Part shown: piece by piece, positions 30,055 through 40,715 of the stretch
How the letters are laid out: each line of letters begins with the position of its first letter
Numbering within the stretch: position 1 is the first letter of the stretch
NCBI GenBank assembly: GCA_963575745.1
Contig: CAUYUJ010011525.1
Coordinates: 396,501 to 460,500 of the forward strand
Direction of reading: 5' to 3'
From: Prorocentrum cordatum
Taxonomy: Eukaryota; Sar; Dinophyceae; Prorocentrales; Prorocentraceae
Length of the DNA: 64,000 bases
The notes under the pieces: model-generated
Told to the model about the DNA's origin: nothing
Database searches by the model: none
Seen by the model: only the letters and a program-made list of their open reading frames with translations
Translations under genes and position numbers: made by a program

Positions 30055-33000
30055 GAGTCAGCGTTTAGGATGGGGACGCGGGTGCTGTGGCTGGGACAAG
30101 TCCCTAAATGGACCACGTTTCTGAGAGCTGGGCTCCTCGGCCGGGCCCCCCCCCGCACCCGCGTTCGTTAAGTGGGCGGGGACGCTGACGAGGAAGCCGC
30201 TGAGCTTGTCAGCAGTGTAGAGCTCGAGGTCGAGCTCGGATTCTTCACCCTCGCCGATGTCTGGACCGTCAACGACAGCCCAGTCACCCCAGAGTCGGGT
30301 CGCCTGCGGAGCTGAGGGGGCGCCCTCGGCGAGCAAGGCCAGGGGCCAGGACACGACTGGCGAGGCTCGTCCGAAAGAACACTACCGAGGCGGACGCCGC
30401 CGGAGCGCCAGCGGGCCCCGCGAATGCCAGCTGGTTAGGCGGAGGAGCCCCCTTTGGGCGCCGCGGTGGGTTCGTCCGTCCACTGCCACGCCCGGGCCTT
30501 GGGGGCTGGAGGGGGTTTGGCGCCGAGGGCGCCACCCGCGCTGGGGTATCTGCGGCGCTGGTGTGCGGGCGACGGCGAGGGACGTGGCGCGCCCAGGGCC
30601 GCATTGGGCAGGGGGGCGGCGGCTTCGCGCGGGCGACCCCGAGCGTACAGGGGCAGGTCGAGGTCGGCGGAGACCTTGGGAAGCGACGGCCTCCCCGAGC
30701 CGGGGAGGCAGGGCGCCGGCCTTGGCGCCCCTCGGCAGAGGAGTGGGCGGCAGCCTGGGCGGGGGCCCCCTTGCCTCTGGCTCCTGGCAGCGGCCGCTCA
30801 CGGGACTGGGGGCGCCTCGGGGCCCGAGGTGGGCGCGGGGCGGCAGGGGCGGGGCGGGCCCGAGCCGGGTTTGGGCCCGACGTGCTGGCGCATGGTGCAG
30901 ACTTCCTCTGGGGAGGCGCCGGCGGAAGCCGCCCTGGCGGGGGCTGGCGCGGCGCCCCAGGAAGGGGCAGCACCGATGGGGGTCGGGCAGCGGCGGGACA
31001 GCGGAGGCTGTGGCGGAGCCTTGGGTGCGGGAGACGGGTCAGCCCAGAGGACCACACGACGCGCTGGGGCGAACGAGCCTCCTTCGGGCTCTGCCGCGGC
31101 CAGGGCGGGGGACGCATATGCCGAGCCGGGAGGGGCGGCACCCCACAAGGCGTTCTGGCGGCCTTCCCGAGGTTGCGTTTTGAGAAGTTGTTTGGCGAGT
31201 TCGCGCTGCTGCGAGAGCGATAGAGTCCGCCAGTTGTCCAGCACGTGCGCGTCCCAGCCGTCCACGACCGCGCCCGCAAACTCGGCGTGGTTGAGCTCGG
31301 GATCGAGATGAGGGGCGGGGGAGCCTGGCGGGAACGCTGCGGTGAGGAATTCGCGCCAGATGCCGGGTTGCCCGGCGATGCTCCGGACGCGCTGGAGGCG
31401 CGCCAGGAGATCCTCCAGCGGGAAGGCAGTGGCGGGGTCTTAGCCGCAGGGCAGCCGGACGGCGGAACCGTCTTGGCAGGATTAGCGATCTCATTGGTTT
31501 TGCACCCGTTCGCGCGCTCGAGGAACTGGGTGAGAAATTATTGGGGGCAATGCGAGAGGTCGTCCTGCTTCATGTTTTGTCGCTGGAGAAAGTCCTGACA
31601 CATAGCGGTCTGCAGGTGCCCCCGTTGAATGTAGCGTTTAGCAACGAGGGCCTTGTCGTGCTGGGAAAGGTCGGGAATGGGAAGGCTGGCGAGGTGGCAG
31701 AAAGTGCTGGAGAGGCCAGCTGCAGCGTTCGAGGAGGGGGCCTACGACCGCGGGCACCAAGTGCGTGAGCTGAGGTCCCCTTCAGGGGCGTCCAGGCTGC
31801 TGGAGCGCGGCCGCGGTTCGGCGGCCGCTGCCGCCTCGCCAGCTCCGTGGTGGGGACCGAGACCGCCAGTCGCAGATCCACCCAGGCATCCTCACCGGAG
31901 GGGGAATCTATTTCGGTGGGATCGTCTCTGAGAGCGCGCGCAGGAGGGTGCAGCTGAGCGCCGTCTGCCAGGAGTGTCTCCAAGAAACCAAGGAGGACGG
32001 CCCTGTCGCAGCGGGGAACGTCACTGATCCCGCAGCTCAGGTCCGAGTGACGCAGAGCCGCGAGGGCGAGTCAGCGCCTGCGCAGAGTGCGCCTCCGGTT
32101 CTCGAAAGCCCTGTCCCCGCCGAAGAAGAGCCGACCCTGCGCGAGGAGCTGCAGCGGCAGGTCCTCAAGTGCGCGCAGCTCGTCCACGGCGGGAGGAGGG
32201 ACAAGAGGGTTAAACGGCAGGAGCCTCGAGTTCGGGTGCCTCGGCGCCTTCGGCAGGGCGGAAGCAGTGGGGATTATGGTATCCGCCGCCCGAGGAACCG
32301 GAGTCGTCACCAGACTTGCCGGGGGGGCCCCCGCCGCCGCTGGCGCCCGGGTTGGATCCACGGGCGCCGGCAGGTGGCGCGTTCGCCGTCGCGGGCGTTG
32401 GAGTCGCCGCCAGGCTTGTCGCTCGGCCTGTCGAGGTAGCGCGGGTCCAAGAAATCCGCGCGGAGCGCCAATATGTTTATGTTTAGGCCGTTTTGTCTTC
32501 TAATCTCCCAGGGGGCTGTCGCTGTTGGCGCCCGAGTTGGACCCACGGCCGCCAGCAGGTGTTGCCTCCCCCGGGTCGCGCGGATCTGCGGAGGCTGATA
32601 GGCGCTGGTGGCGGAAGCAGGTGGAGGCGCCTTGCCCCGTGGCGGAGGGCTCTTGTGGAGGGAGGCCCTCCTGACTGGGGACGCGCTCGGCGAGGGGAAC
32701 TCGGCGTCCGTCCAAGCTTCGGACATCCCAGAGGCGTCGAGCTGGGCGAAAGCAAGCTCGCCCCCCCGCTTCGCAAGGAAACGGGAGAGGTGCTCGGCCC
32801 CACGCACTGGTCGTCGACCAGATCGCCCCGCTTGGCCAATGGCGTCTAGTGTAAGCCTCCCATCCAGCGTCCCCGTAGGTGGCGATGACAGCGGTCGTGA
32901 TGCCCTCGAGGCGGCATGTTGGCAGGGGCTGGAGGGCGGCCAGTAGCCGAAGGCACTTGTCCTTGTGATCCACGGGAACCGCCTCGGCGGACGGCTCCAG

Positions 33001-33660
33001 CCTAGCCTCATCCTTGGCGGCGGACGGGCCAGGGCGAGCGGAGGCGGCAGCTGGGGGCGGTCCTCCTGCGGCCGAGGCTGCCCGGCCGGGGGGATCGTGG
33101 CGAGGCCAGCGTCCTCCCAGCTGAAGCAGACCTGGCAGCAGTCGACGGAGCCGCCGGGAGGGATATGGGCCAATAGGTAGGAAGCACAAAAGCGAGGTGC
33201 TCTGTGGTGGCTTGGAGGGCCCGCACCTCTGGGTTGATCCGCTCAAGGGGGTCGGTGAGCAGCCCCTCGCCAGGGGCGTAGCAGACCAGCCGGACCATAC
33301 GGCTCGATGGCAGTACGGATGTCCACGAGGTCGGTGGAGACGTGAAAGTCCGGGAAAACGGCGCTGCGCAGCGTATACCCATGGGAGTGCCAGGGAGCGG
33401 CAAGCCTGGTCACCCAGTTCCCTCAAGGCGGCGGTGCCCAGCAGTTGGCGAGCAAGGTGGCGGTCGGAGGGAGATGCGAGCAACAGCTTGTGAGCGCCAG
33501 TGCGCCCAAGTGGGTTTCTTCCTCCTCCACGTCCCCCTCCTCTTTGCTTGCTAGGGTCTTCGGGTCGACTTAGCGATGTGGGGATGAGTAATCTGAAGGG
33601 GTGCCAGGGCGTCCTCCGACAGCACGAGGGTATATTCGAGACAGCTTGGACTGGTCTGGG
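30055..33660 (-). pseudogene. Long decayed coding region, proline-rich, possibly retroelement-derived
   Basis: Protein-like minus-strand stretches occur in changing frames for about 3.6 kb. From upstream to downstream they include HKLLLASPSDRHLARQLLG (~33490), VPVDHKDKCLRLLAALQPL and ITTAVIATYGDAGWEAYTRR (~32970-32850), GELAFAQLDASGMSEAW (~32750), a Pro-rich spacer, PLVPPPAVDELRALEDLPLQ (~32190), RALRDDPTEIDSPSGEDAW (~31920), VLDNWRTLSLSQQRELAKQL (~31240) and SELDLELYTADKLSGFLV (~30230). Stops and frame changes separate them. No catalytic domain is seen. A Gag-like or other structural polyprotein is possible, as is a host gene with introns or assembly indels. Confidence is in the coding ancestry, not the function. 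Confidence 0.4.
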
Positions 33661-33681
33661 GCCAGCCATCATGAGGCTGTC

Positions 33682-33810
33682 TTGATGGGGTCGCGGATTG
33701 TATCCAGGCCATCCTGGGACGGTATTGGGTTGTCTTCGGGACAGTTTCGGCCGATCTAGGGCCGCCTTGATGGGGTCGCGGCTTGTATCCAGGCCATCCT
33801 GGGGGAGGGA
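33682..33810 (+). repeat. 85-bp tandem duplication
   Basis: TTGATGGGGTCGCGG(A/C)TTGTA, TCCAGGCCATCCTGGG occurs at 33682 and again at 33767, giving an 85-bp unit in about 1.5 copies. Confidence 0.75.
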
Positions 33811-33840
33811 GGGGCAGACAGCGTCTGCGTCCGCTCGGAA

Positions 33841-34445
33841 GCCGCTCTAGAGCGCTCTGGAGCCAGACCGACGCCCCCTGGAGCCGTCGTGAGCCCATAC
33901 TGGTCGACAGGGCCTAAACACAAAGTTGAATGAATATGTGTCCGTATCTCCGCATCCCAGATGGAGCTTCTGGGCTTGGGCATAGCGGTTGGGCTGATAG
34001 CTGAAGTAGTATTGGCGGGCAGGAGCAAGAGGCATGAGGAGGATGAAGGGGGCGGGGAGACGGAGTTAGGGGTCGTCCTCATCGATATTGTCCAAGCCGT
34101 CAGTGCCGAAGGGCAGATCAACGACATCGCAACAGAACGGACGCGAGACGGGAGGCGAAGGGAGGTGAGGCGAGTGGCCGTTCCAGTCTCGTTGCTGTGT
34201 ATGGTAAACGAAGGTGGGAAATGTCTGATCATTGAGATGTGCAGCATCCGTGGTATTTTGATATGTTGCATTGTTTTCTCCCAGGCGTCTTGACAAGTCT
34301 GTGGTGCCCTTCGACTTCCGTGATGCTTACGACGATGCTTACCACCATTATAAGGACATGCGTTGCACCAGCCCATGTGAGCACTACGTGCGCAGACTGG
34401 GAAGAGCAGAAAGTGATGTACGTGGTTGATTGTGATGTTCTCCAC
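33841..34445 (-). pseudogene. Decayed or stop-interrupted coding region
   Basis: One minus-strand frame from 34296 reads TFPTFVYHTQQRDWNGHSPH and DLPFGTDGLDNIDEDDP to a TAA at 34066-34068. It continues in the same frame with ARQYYFSYQPNRYAQAQKLH and TYSFNFVFRPCRPVWAHDG to a stop near 33847. The aromatic and acidic composition and C/G-ending codons favour this frame over the overlapping 229-codon open frame. Upstream, a different frame has HMGWCNACPYNGGKHRRK, so a frameshift or intron may join it. No family is recognised. It may be the upstream part of the region at 30055-33660. Confidence 0.35.
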
Positions 34446-34659
34446 CCCTCACCGACTGCCAGATTCACCTGGCTACAGGAGGCCCATGAGGAAGCCCCAG
34501 GAGGTCCCCAGGAGGCCCAACTGGTTTTCGTGTAAACACCTCATGTGGAAACATCATGTTCTCATGTTCTAACATGCCATGCCAGCCCGCACTGGACGGG
34601 CACGCAATCGACCTTGGAAACCACAGTGGGTTTAAAAACCATGTTTGGGGATACTGCAC

Positions 34660-35235
34660 TCCGGCTATACTTTTGATTTTGGTGTTTGTTTGGAAGGACC
34701 GAAAACCATCCCGTGGCATGCCATTGGAAATAATACGCCAGCGCTGCAGCGGGAGCACGATTCAGAACGAGCGGAGGCGCGGAAATGAGGCCAGCGCTGC
34801 AGCGGGAGCGCGATTCGGAACGAGCCGTAGCCCGAAAATGAGGCCAGCGTTTCAGCGAGAGCAGCATTTTGACAAAAAACCAAGCGCGGAAGCGCGGAAA
34901 TGAGGACGCGTAGCTTGACACAGCATGGCGTGGCGACGCCCCAAAGTGGGGGGGGGCTTATGCGGCCCAAAAAATTAACGAACCGGCACCGAATGTGTAA
35001 TCCGATGGTGTTTTTCGGGGGACATGTTCTAAATTTTGGGCCGACTGGAAGGACAGAAATCCATGCCATGGCATGGCGCTGGAAATAATGACGCCAGCGC
35101 TGCAGCGGGAGCACGTTTCGAAACGAGCGGAAGCGCGGAAATTAGGCCAGCGCAGCAGCGGGAGCGCGATTCGGAACGAGCGGTAGCCCGAAAATGAGGC
35201 CAGCGTTTCAGCGAGAGCAGCATTTTGACAAAACC
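34660..35235 (+). repeat. Duplicated block with ~55-bp GCCAGCGCTGCAGCGGGAGC units
   Basis: Two similar blocks (~34660-34905 and ~35025-35235). Each has a lead-in containing GGAAGGAC and GGAAATAATNCGCCAGCGCT, then three ~53-bp units (GCCAGCGCTGCAGCGGGAGC, CGATTCGGAACGAGCGG, GCGCGGAAATGAG). Each ends with GCGAGAGCAGCATTTTGACA. The second block runs straight into module J of E7. Confidence 0.8.
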
Positions 35236-35344
35236 AAATATGATCGACCCACGAACCCGGAAAGGAATATAGAAATGTAAGGCATGGCAACGTTTCAAAA
35301 ACACTTGATTGGGCGACGGGCCAATGCAATGCTGAATGTATCGA

Positions 35345-36200
35345 TCTTGATGTATTGTGCCGATGGTTGTGCTGTGCTACGCCGTGCTGAACTGCGATGT
35401 GCCATGCCGCGATTGTGCTCTGTATAGCGTTGTGGATCGAGTCCTCCCTGTCATCCGAATCCTGACCGAACTGATTTGGATCTTAAGCTCGAGCTGCCTG
35501 AGCAGATGGTAGCTGCCCCAAAACTAATCGACAGGGGGACATGCCAGGAGGACGCGCCGCGGAACGTCCCAAGGGACGCGCCAGGCGCCGTGCCAGGGGA
35601 CGTGCCATGGGCACTCACCGCGGGACGTGCCAAGGGGACGCGCTACGGAACGTGCCGCCAATGGAAGTGCCGCGAGACGTGCCAGGGGACGCGCCGCGCG
35701 ACGTGCCAGGTGGACTCGCCACGGAACGCGCCAAGGAACGTGCCAAGGTGCAATGTTGAGTGCATCGATCTTGATGTACCGTGCCGACGGCTGTGCTGTG
35801 CTGGGCCGTGCTGAACTGCGATGTGCCATGCCGCGAGTGTGCTCTATATAGCGTTGTGGGTCGAGTCCTCCCTGGCATCCGAGTCCTATCCGAACTGATC
35901 TGGATCTTAAGCTCGAGCTGCCTGAGCAGATGGTAAATGCCCCAGAACTAATCGACAGGGGGACACGCCAGGAGGACGCGCGGCGTCCTAAGGGACGCGC
36001 CAAGCGGCGTGCCAGGGGACGTGCCATGGGCACGCACCGCGGGACGTGCCAAGGGGACGCGCTACGGAACGTGCCAATGGACGTGCACCGCGCGACGTGC
36101 CATGGGGACTCGCCACGGGACTCTCCGTGGAACGTGCCAAGCAACATGCCAGGCTGCAATGCTAAGGGTATCGATCTTGATGTACCGTGCCGAGGGCTGT
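35345..36200 (+). repeat. E higher-order repeat, two ~420 bp units
   Basis: Landmark GTCGAGTCCTCCCTG-type spacers near 35438 and 35862, each followed by CTTAAGCTCGAGCTGCCTGA and ~10 subrepeats of GGGACGTGCCA. Closest in structure to the E5 version. Confidence 0.8.
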
Positions 36201-36224
36201 GCTGTGCCTGGGCGACCTGGACAC

Positions 36225-36625
36225 GTGAAAACAAGCGTATCTCTCGAGACATTCTCAACACATCCTCATGCTAGGCATCCGCCTGGGCAACCTGGACACG
36301 TGCAAACAAGCGTCTCGATCGAGACTTCCTCGACACATCCTCATGCTAGACATCCGCCTGGGCGACCTGGACACGTGAAAACAAGCCTCTGGTTCGAGAC
36401 ATCCTCAACAAATCCTCATGCTAGACATCTGTCTGGGCCACCTGGAGGCGTGAAACCAAGCGTCTCGCTCGAGACATCCTCAAGACCTGGGCACGTGAAA
36501 ACAAGCAATCCACTTGAGAGATCCTCAGAATTCAGGTCCCCAGGAGAGGACAATCTATAACACAAAACAAGCGGTTCGCTCGAGACATCCTCAACAAATT
36601 CTGAAAAACGAGCGTTTCGCTCGAG
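36225..36625 (+). repeat. C minisatellite array of E7
   Basis: About five units of ~76 bp with AAAACAAGCGTCTCGCTCGA, CATCCTCATGCTAGACATCC and GGGCGACCTGGACACGTG. The last units grade into module K. Confidence 0.85.
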
Positions 36626-36759
36626 ACATCCTCAATTTTTAATTCGCCGGCCCTTCGCGACCTCGTTATTTATCGCAAAAGAAATTCGCCGGCCCATCTC
36701 CGGGGGTACACCTTTAAAAGAGAACATTGGGCCCGAGCCCTTTCCGGGAAAAAAGCTAG

Positions 36760-38340
36760 CAAAAACCCTTTTCCTTGGAATTTTGTGTGTAAGAAACCAG
36801 TACGCGGAAGGGGGCCAGCCATTCCCCGAACGCCACCAAGGGAGAGAGGAGAGTAGTATTTAGATTCTTTACTTGTAGAGGAGATGGGAGAGAGATGGGA
36901 AGGGGAGGAGGGAAGTGAACGAGCAACACCCTTGCCAAGTTGCGATGCGCATCTTGCAGCCTCAAGTGTACCTTGCCCTGCCCGATGGCGCAGCGGCGAG
37001 GACCAATCCCAGCTGTATCACGTCGAGACCGCCCTCAGGGCTGCAATACTGCCGCACCTCATCCAGTACAAGGAGCCATGGCCCTCGCTCCCTCTCCCCG
37101 TCCCCCCGCCCCACACGGCGCAGCTTTGCCGCGGTTCCCCATTTGTGCCCGACGATCGGGCTCCTCGCTCAGGGTATCAGACGGCGCCTGCGACAGGGAG
37201 AATTCTTCGGCCACGCGCAGAGGGGGAATTGGGGGAGGGGGGAAGGCTTCTAAGAAACAGCCTCCTTCTAAGAAGCCCTTCCCCCTCACCCTACCCCCAT
37301 TGTGCGCGCCGCCAAGTTTTTGAGAAAGAAAACGTTGCCGAGCAAAGGTATCGAGAGCGATCCATGCATCAATGCGGCCGTCACTGCTGGCTCGAAGTGC
37401 GGGCGCGGGCGCTGCATACCCTCTCGGGGCCGTGAGGCCAAAGGTACGGTCTTGCCTGCCCGTGGTTGCCCTGAACACGTGTGCAGCAAGATGCGCCATG
37501 TGCGAGCGCAGCGGCAACGGCTGCAGTCGACGTTTGGCAGAAGATACCGGGAGCCTCTGCTATTGAGCCTTGGCGTGTCTGGTGTGTCGCAACTCGTGCT
37601 GACTGGGGATCTCGAGATGCTCCTGGACAGCGCCCAGACAGAAGGTGCTTCACGGGGGACGCCTCCTCACTGTCTGCCTGTTCAATAGTGGTATCTCGTG
37701 TTCCGCCATCAGTTTTGCGGTTCGGTCTGGCTAGAAGGTCTTTGTTCGCAGCGCGCCCCCAAGAGTTTGACGGGTGACGAGTGGTGCAGTGTGAGAGTGG
37801 ACGCTTTTAGTTGAGGCAGGCAAGAGCCGTGTTGGAGGAGGAAAATGGGAGGATGGGGGGAGGAAGAGAAGCCGGGGGCCCAAAGGGCCTCTTTGCAGGC
37901 TTTCTGCGCTGCTTCGTCACCAGATCGGATCACTCATGGATCTTATCCGCATGTTTTGCGTGTTTAGCCTGATGCTGGCGTGGCCGTCCGAATTGCTCCC
38001 AGAGGAGGCGCGATTACCCAAGCGACAGATAAACATGTTGTGCCGCGTCGTCATGTTGCTCATCGCTTGACTAACGAAGCTTCTAGGCGACATGTTGTCC
38101 GAAAGGAGAACATGCCAACGTGGTGCGATGCAGTCCCATTGTGGTGCCTATCCCCCGCGTTTTCTCCAGCCCAGTGTCCTACGCACCTCTGGGTGTATGA
38201 CCTCCTGCTTGCTTGCATGGTCATGCAAGTAGGTCGTTTTTCATATGTATGACTCGGACTAGGGCTGCGGTGGATGCGCGAGGATTCCGATTTGGAGAGG
38301 GTGGCGTGTGAGCAGATTGAGGAGGAAGGCGAGGTGGCAG
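36760..38340. other. No supportable gene
   Basis: Mixed sequence with no repeat family recognised. Open frames of 60-180 codons lie on both strands and overlap. A possible minus-strand stretch near 37290-37400 (SLSIPLLGNVFFLKNLA) looks hydrophobic, but nothing supports it as a gene. Confidence 0.3.
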
Positions 38341-38580
38341 AGGGACAGACAGAGGAGGAGATGGAGGAGGAGGAGGAGGAGGAGGAGGAGGAGGACGACG
38401 ACGACGACGACGGGGGAGTAGCAATTAAAGAGAAGAGGGGGTCGAGAAGGTGGACGGGGGTCGGGGACCACAAGCGGGGGGGGGGGGGCAGGGGGAGGGG
38501 CGGAGAGGGGAAGATGCAGAGGTGGAGGCGGAGAGTCAGGGAGCGGGGGGCAAGGCGGATGGGGGAGGTCAAAGGGGGGC
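38340..38580 (+). repeat. (GAG)n/(GAC)n and G-rich tract
   Basis: GAG run 38357-38392 passing into (GAC)n to about 38412, then G-rich sequence with a G-run at 38467-38478. Confidence 0.85.
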
Positions 38581-38640
38581 ATGCCTGAAGACAGCCATGG
38601 AGTGTGAAGGATTCGCTGGCGCCCGGGGATTGGCCGTCTA

Positions 38641-39300
38641 GCCGCACCGCAGGAGATGATGCTCAAGGATGGTACCACGGAGCTCGTCAGCGCGCTGTCG
38701 GGAGCGCCCCACCTATCCTCCCTGCCGGGCACACGTGGCGCGCTCCAGAAAGGGCCTCGCCTTCGAGCATCGAAGGAGTTGGCATCTCTGCCTCGGTGTA
38801 AGGTGGCGGGAATAAAGTTAGGGCGGCTCCGCCAGCAGAAGTTCGGCGGAAGCCGGCGGAAGAAAAAAATGCGCCCCTTATCAGAGATAGCAGCATGTTT
38901 GGCAACCCGCCATGTCCCGCCTGATCGAGTCGGGGCTCGCGATGCCAGAGTTCCCCCCCCGCTTAAGCACGCCCGCCGCCGTCTTCTTCGAGCGATTCTG
39001 CACGGAGCTCGCCCCTCGGTGGCGCCTGCACGGCCCCGAGCCGCCGACTCGAGGTGCCCTGCCGGGGTCCGAGAGCCGGTGATTTTCCGAACGCGTGCTA
39101 GTCTCACCACCGACTAGCACGCAGCGCGTGTCGGCCCTCGTCACGTCGCCTGCGTGGCACCAGCGGGCTTCCATTCACGAGCACACGTTGGCGCTTGGCG
39201 CTAACACGCGTTCTGAGGATCACCGGGGGGTCCTGCCTGGGACCCCCGCGGCGGTGGCTCCTGGATTGCGGGGCTAAGGGGGGGGGCTCGGGCATGTACC
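38641..39300 (+). other. Possible short coding remnants
   Basis: A plus-strand ATG near 38911 opens a 57-codon protein-like frame (MSRLIESGLAMPEFPPRL, AAVFFERFCTELAPRWRL) ending at a TGA near 39080. A frame just after it gives RVSALVTSPAWHQRASIH. An overlapping 153-codon frame (38656-39117) is Arg/Pro-rich. No domain is recognised. Confidence 0.2.
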
Positions 39301-39539
39301 CTGGGTCTCTGGCAGGGGCGGAGAGGGGGGAGAGGGGGGGTGGGGGCCGGAGTCCAGACGCCCAGGTGGGGCCAGAGTGGAAGGGCTTCGGAGGATCGCG
39401 CTGCACCGCCGATGCAGTGGCGATGTGGAGCGATCCAGGGCCCGGTCGTTTCTCCATCCCGCCATCGCCGATACATCAGCGGTGCGGCGCGATCTTCCGA
39501 GCCCCGTTGTTCCAGCCCCACCTGGACGGCCTCCAAGGA

Positions 39540-39613
39540 GGTGGAGGGGCTGGAGGAGGAAAGAGAGGAGGAAGAGGAGGAAGAGGAGGAAGAGGAGGAG
39601 GAGGAGGAGGAGA

Positions 39614-39645
<32 letters not shown>

Positions 39646-40015
39646 CAGGACGAGGAGGAGGAGGAAGAGTAGGAGGAGGAGGAGGAGGAGGAGGAGGAGG
39701 AGGAGGAGGAAGAGGAAGAGGAAGAGGAGGAGGAGGAAGGACGCGGACGAGGAGAAGGAGGAGAAGGAGGAAGAGGAGGGGGAGGAGGACGAGGACGAGG
39801 AGGAGGACGAGGACGAGGACGAGGAGGAGAGGAGGAGGAGGAGGAGGAGGAGGAGGAGGAGGGGGAGGAGGAGGGGGAGGAGGAGGCGGAGGAGGAGGAG
39901 GAGGCGGAGGAGGAGGAGGAGGCGGAGGAGGAGGAGGAGGAGCACGAGGAGGGGGGGAGGGGGAGGAGGAAGGAGGAGGAGGAGGAGGAGGAGAACCAGC
40001 AAGAAGGGGCTGGCG
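39540..40015 (+). repeat. ~470 bp (GAG)n-type tract
   Basis: Continuous GAG/GAA/GAC/GCG triplets with strong purine bias on the plus strand. Frames give Glu, Arg or Gly runs, or Leu/Ser/Pro runs on the minus strand. All are artefacts. Confidence 0.95.
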
Positions 40016-40439
40016 GGAAGTGAGGGCGACGGTGAGCAGAAGGGGTAAGAGCAGGGAGAGCGTGTGTGGATGATGGGAGGAGGAAGCACAGAAACGCGAG
40101 GACGTAGTCGGTTTGTAATCGGCATGGCCGTCATCGCGGTCGACGATGCCGTCAGATCACGTGGTCGGATTGCGGTTTAAGTGATTGGCCGAACATTTGC
40201 GGCGCGTCCCAGGCGGTCGGGATCAACTCGTCACGCGCCATATTCACATGATGTTGCTGACATCGCACGGGGTTCTCACCTTGGAATGCTCTGTGTTGCA
40301 TTCGGACGCCATCACTGTCATCGCGAAGGGCTCTCCTGAGGATCACTCCTGAGTGCTGGAATATGTTCCCATAGTGCTCGCCAGTATCTAATGACCGTCG
40401 GCCCATCCCGCCACCGTGCAAGGGGCATGGGTCAGAGTT

Positions 40440-40715
40440 CTCAGGGATGCTTCTTGGGGGCCTCTTGGAGGCGTTTTGGGCTGTCTTGGCGTCCTCTTGG
40501 GCTGTTTTGGGGCCCTCTTGGAGGCCTCTTGGGGCGATATTGGGGGCCTCTAGCGCCGTCTTGGAGTGACGGCAAGTAGAAAAGGCGAGAACGCACAAAT
40601 CTTTGACAAAACAACGGGGAATCACTGAATTTGGCATCTTGGGGCCCTCTCTGGAGTGCTCTTGGAGGCTTCTGGGGGCGTCATGGAGGCATCCTGGGCA
40701 GTATGGAGAGCGCAC
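40440..40715 (+). repeat. CCTCTTGGAGGC minirepeat (family H)
   Basis: Imperfect ~21-bp units (TTGGGGCCCTCTTGGAGGC) in two blocks, 40440-40570 and 40637-40715. The same motif returns at 45978-46050 and 51950-52085. The minus strand reads RGLQEGPKTAQED-like peptides as shadows. Confidence 0.75.

Larger units (their letters stand above)
35240..36755 (+). mobile_element. J/K composite element E7
   Basis: Module J (35240-35340), two ~420 bp E units (to ~36200), a C array (36225-36625) and a shortened module K (~36625-36755) that has lost the TTTATCGATCGG part. It has the same E-then-C cargo order as E4. Confidence 0.65.

Noticed and set aside
30257-31311. Plus-strand frames of 285-308 codons opposite the decayed minus-strand region
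   Set aside because: They are Gly/Arg/Ala-rich, as expected opposite a Pro/Ala-rich GC sequence. The minus-strand frames look more like protein.
36980-37045. tRNA A-box-like GATGGCGCAGCGG
   Set aside because: The downstream CGTCGAGACC does not fit a B box well and no cloverleaf could be drawn.
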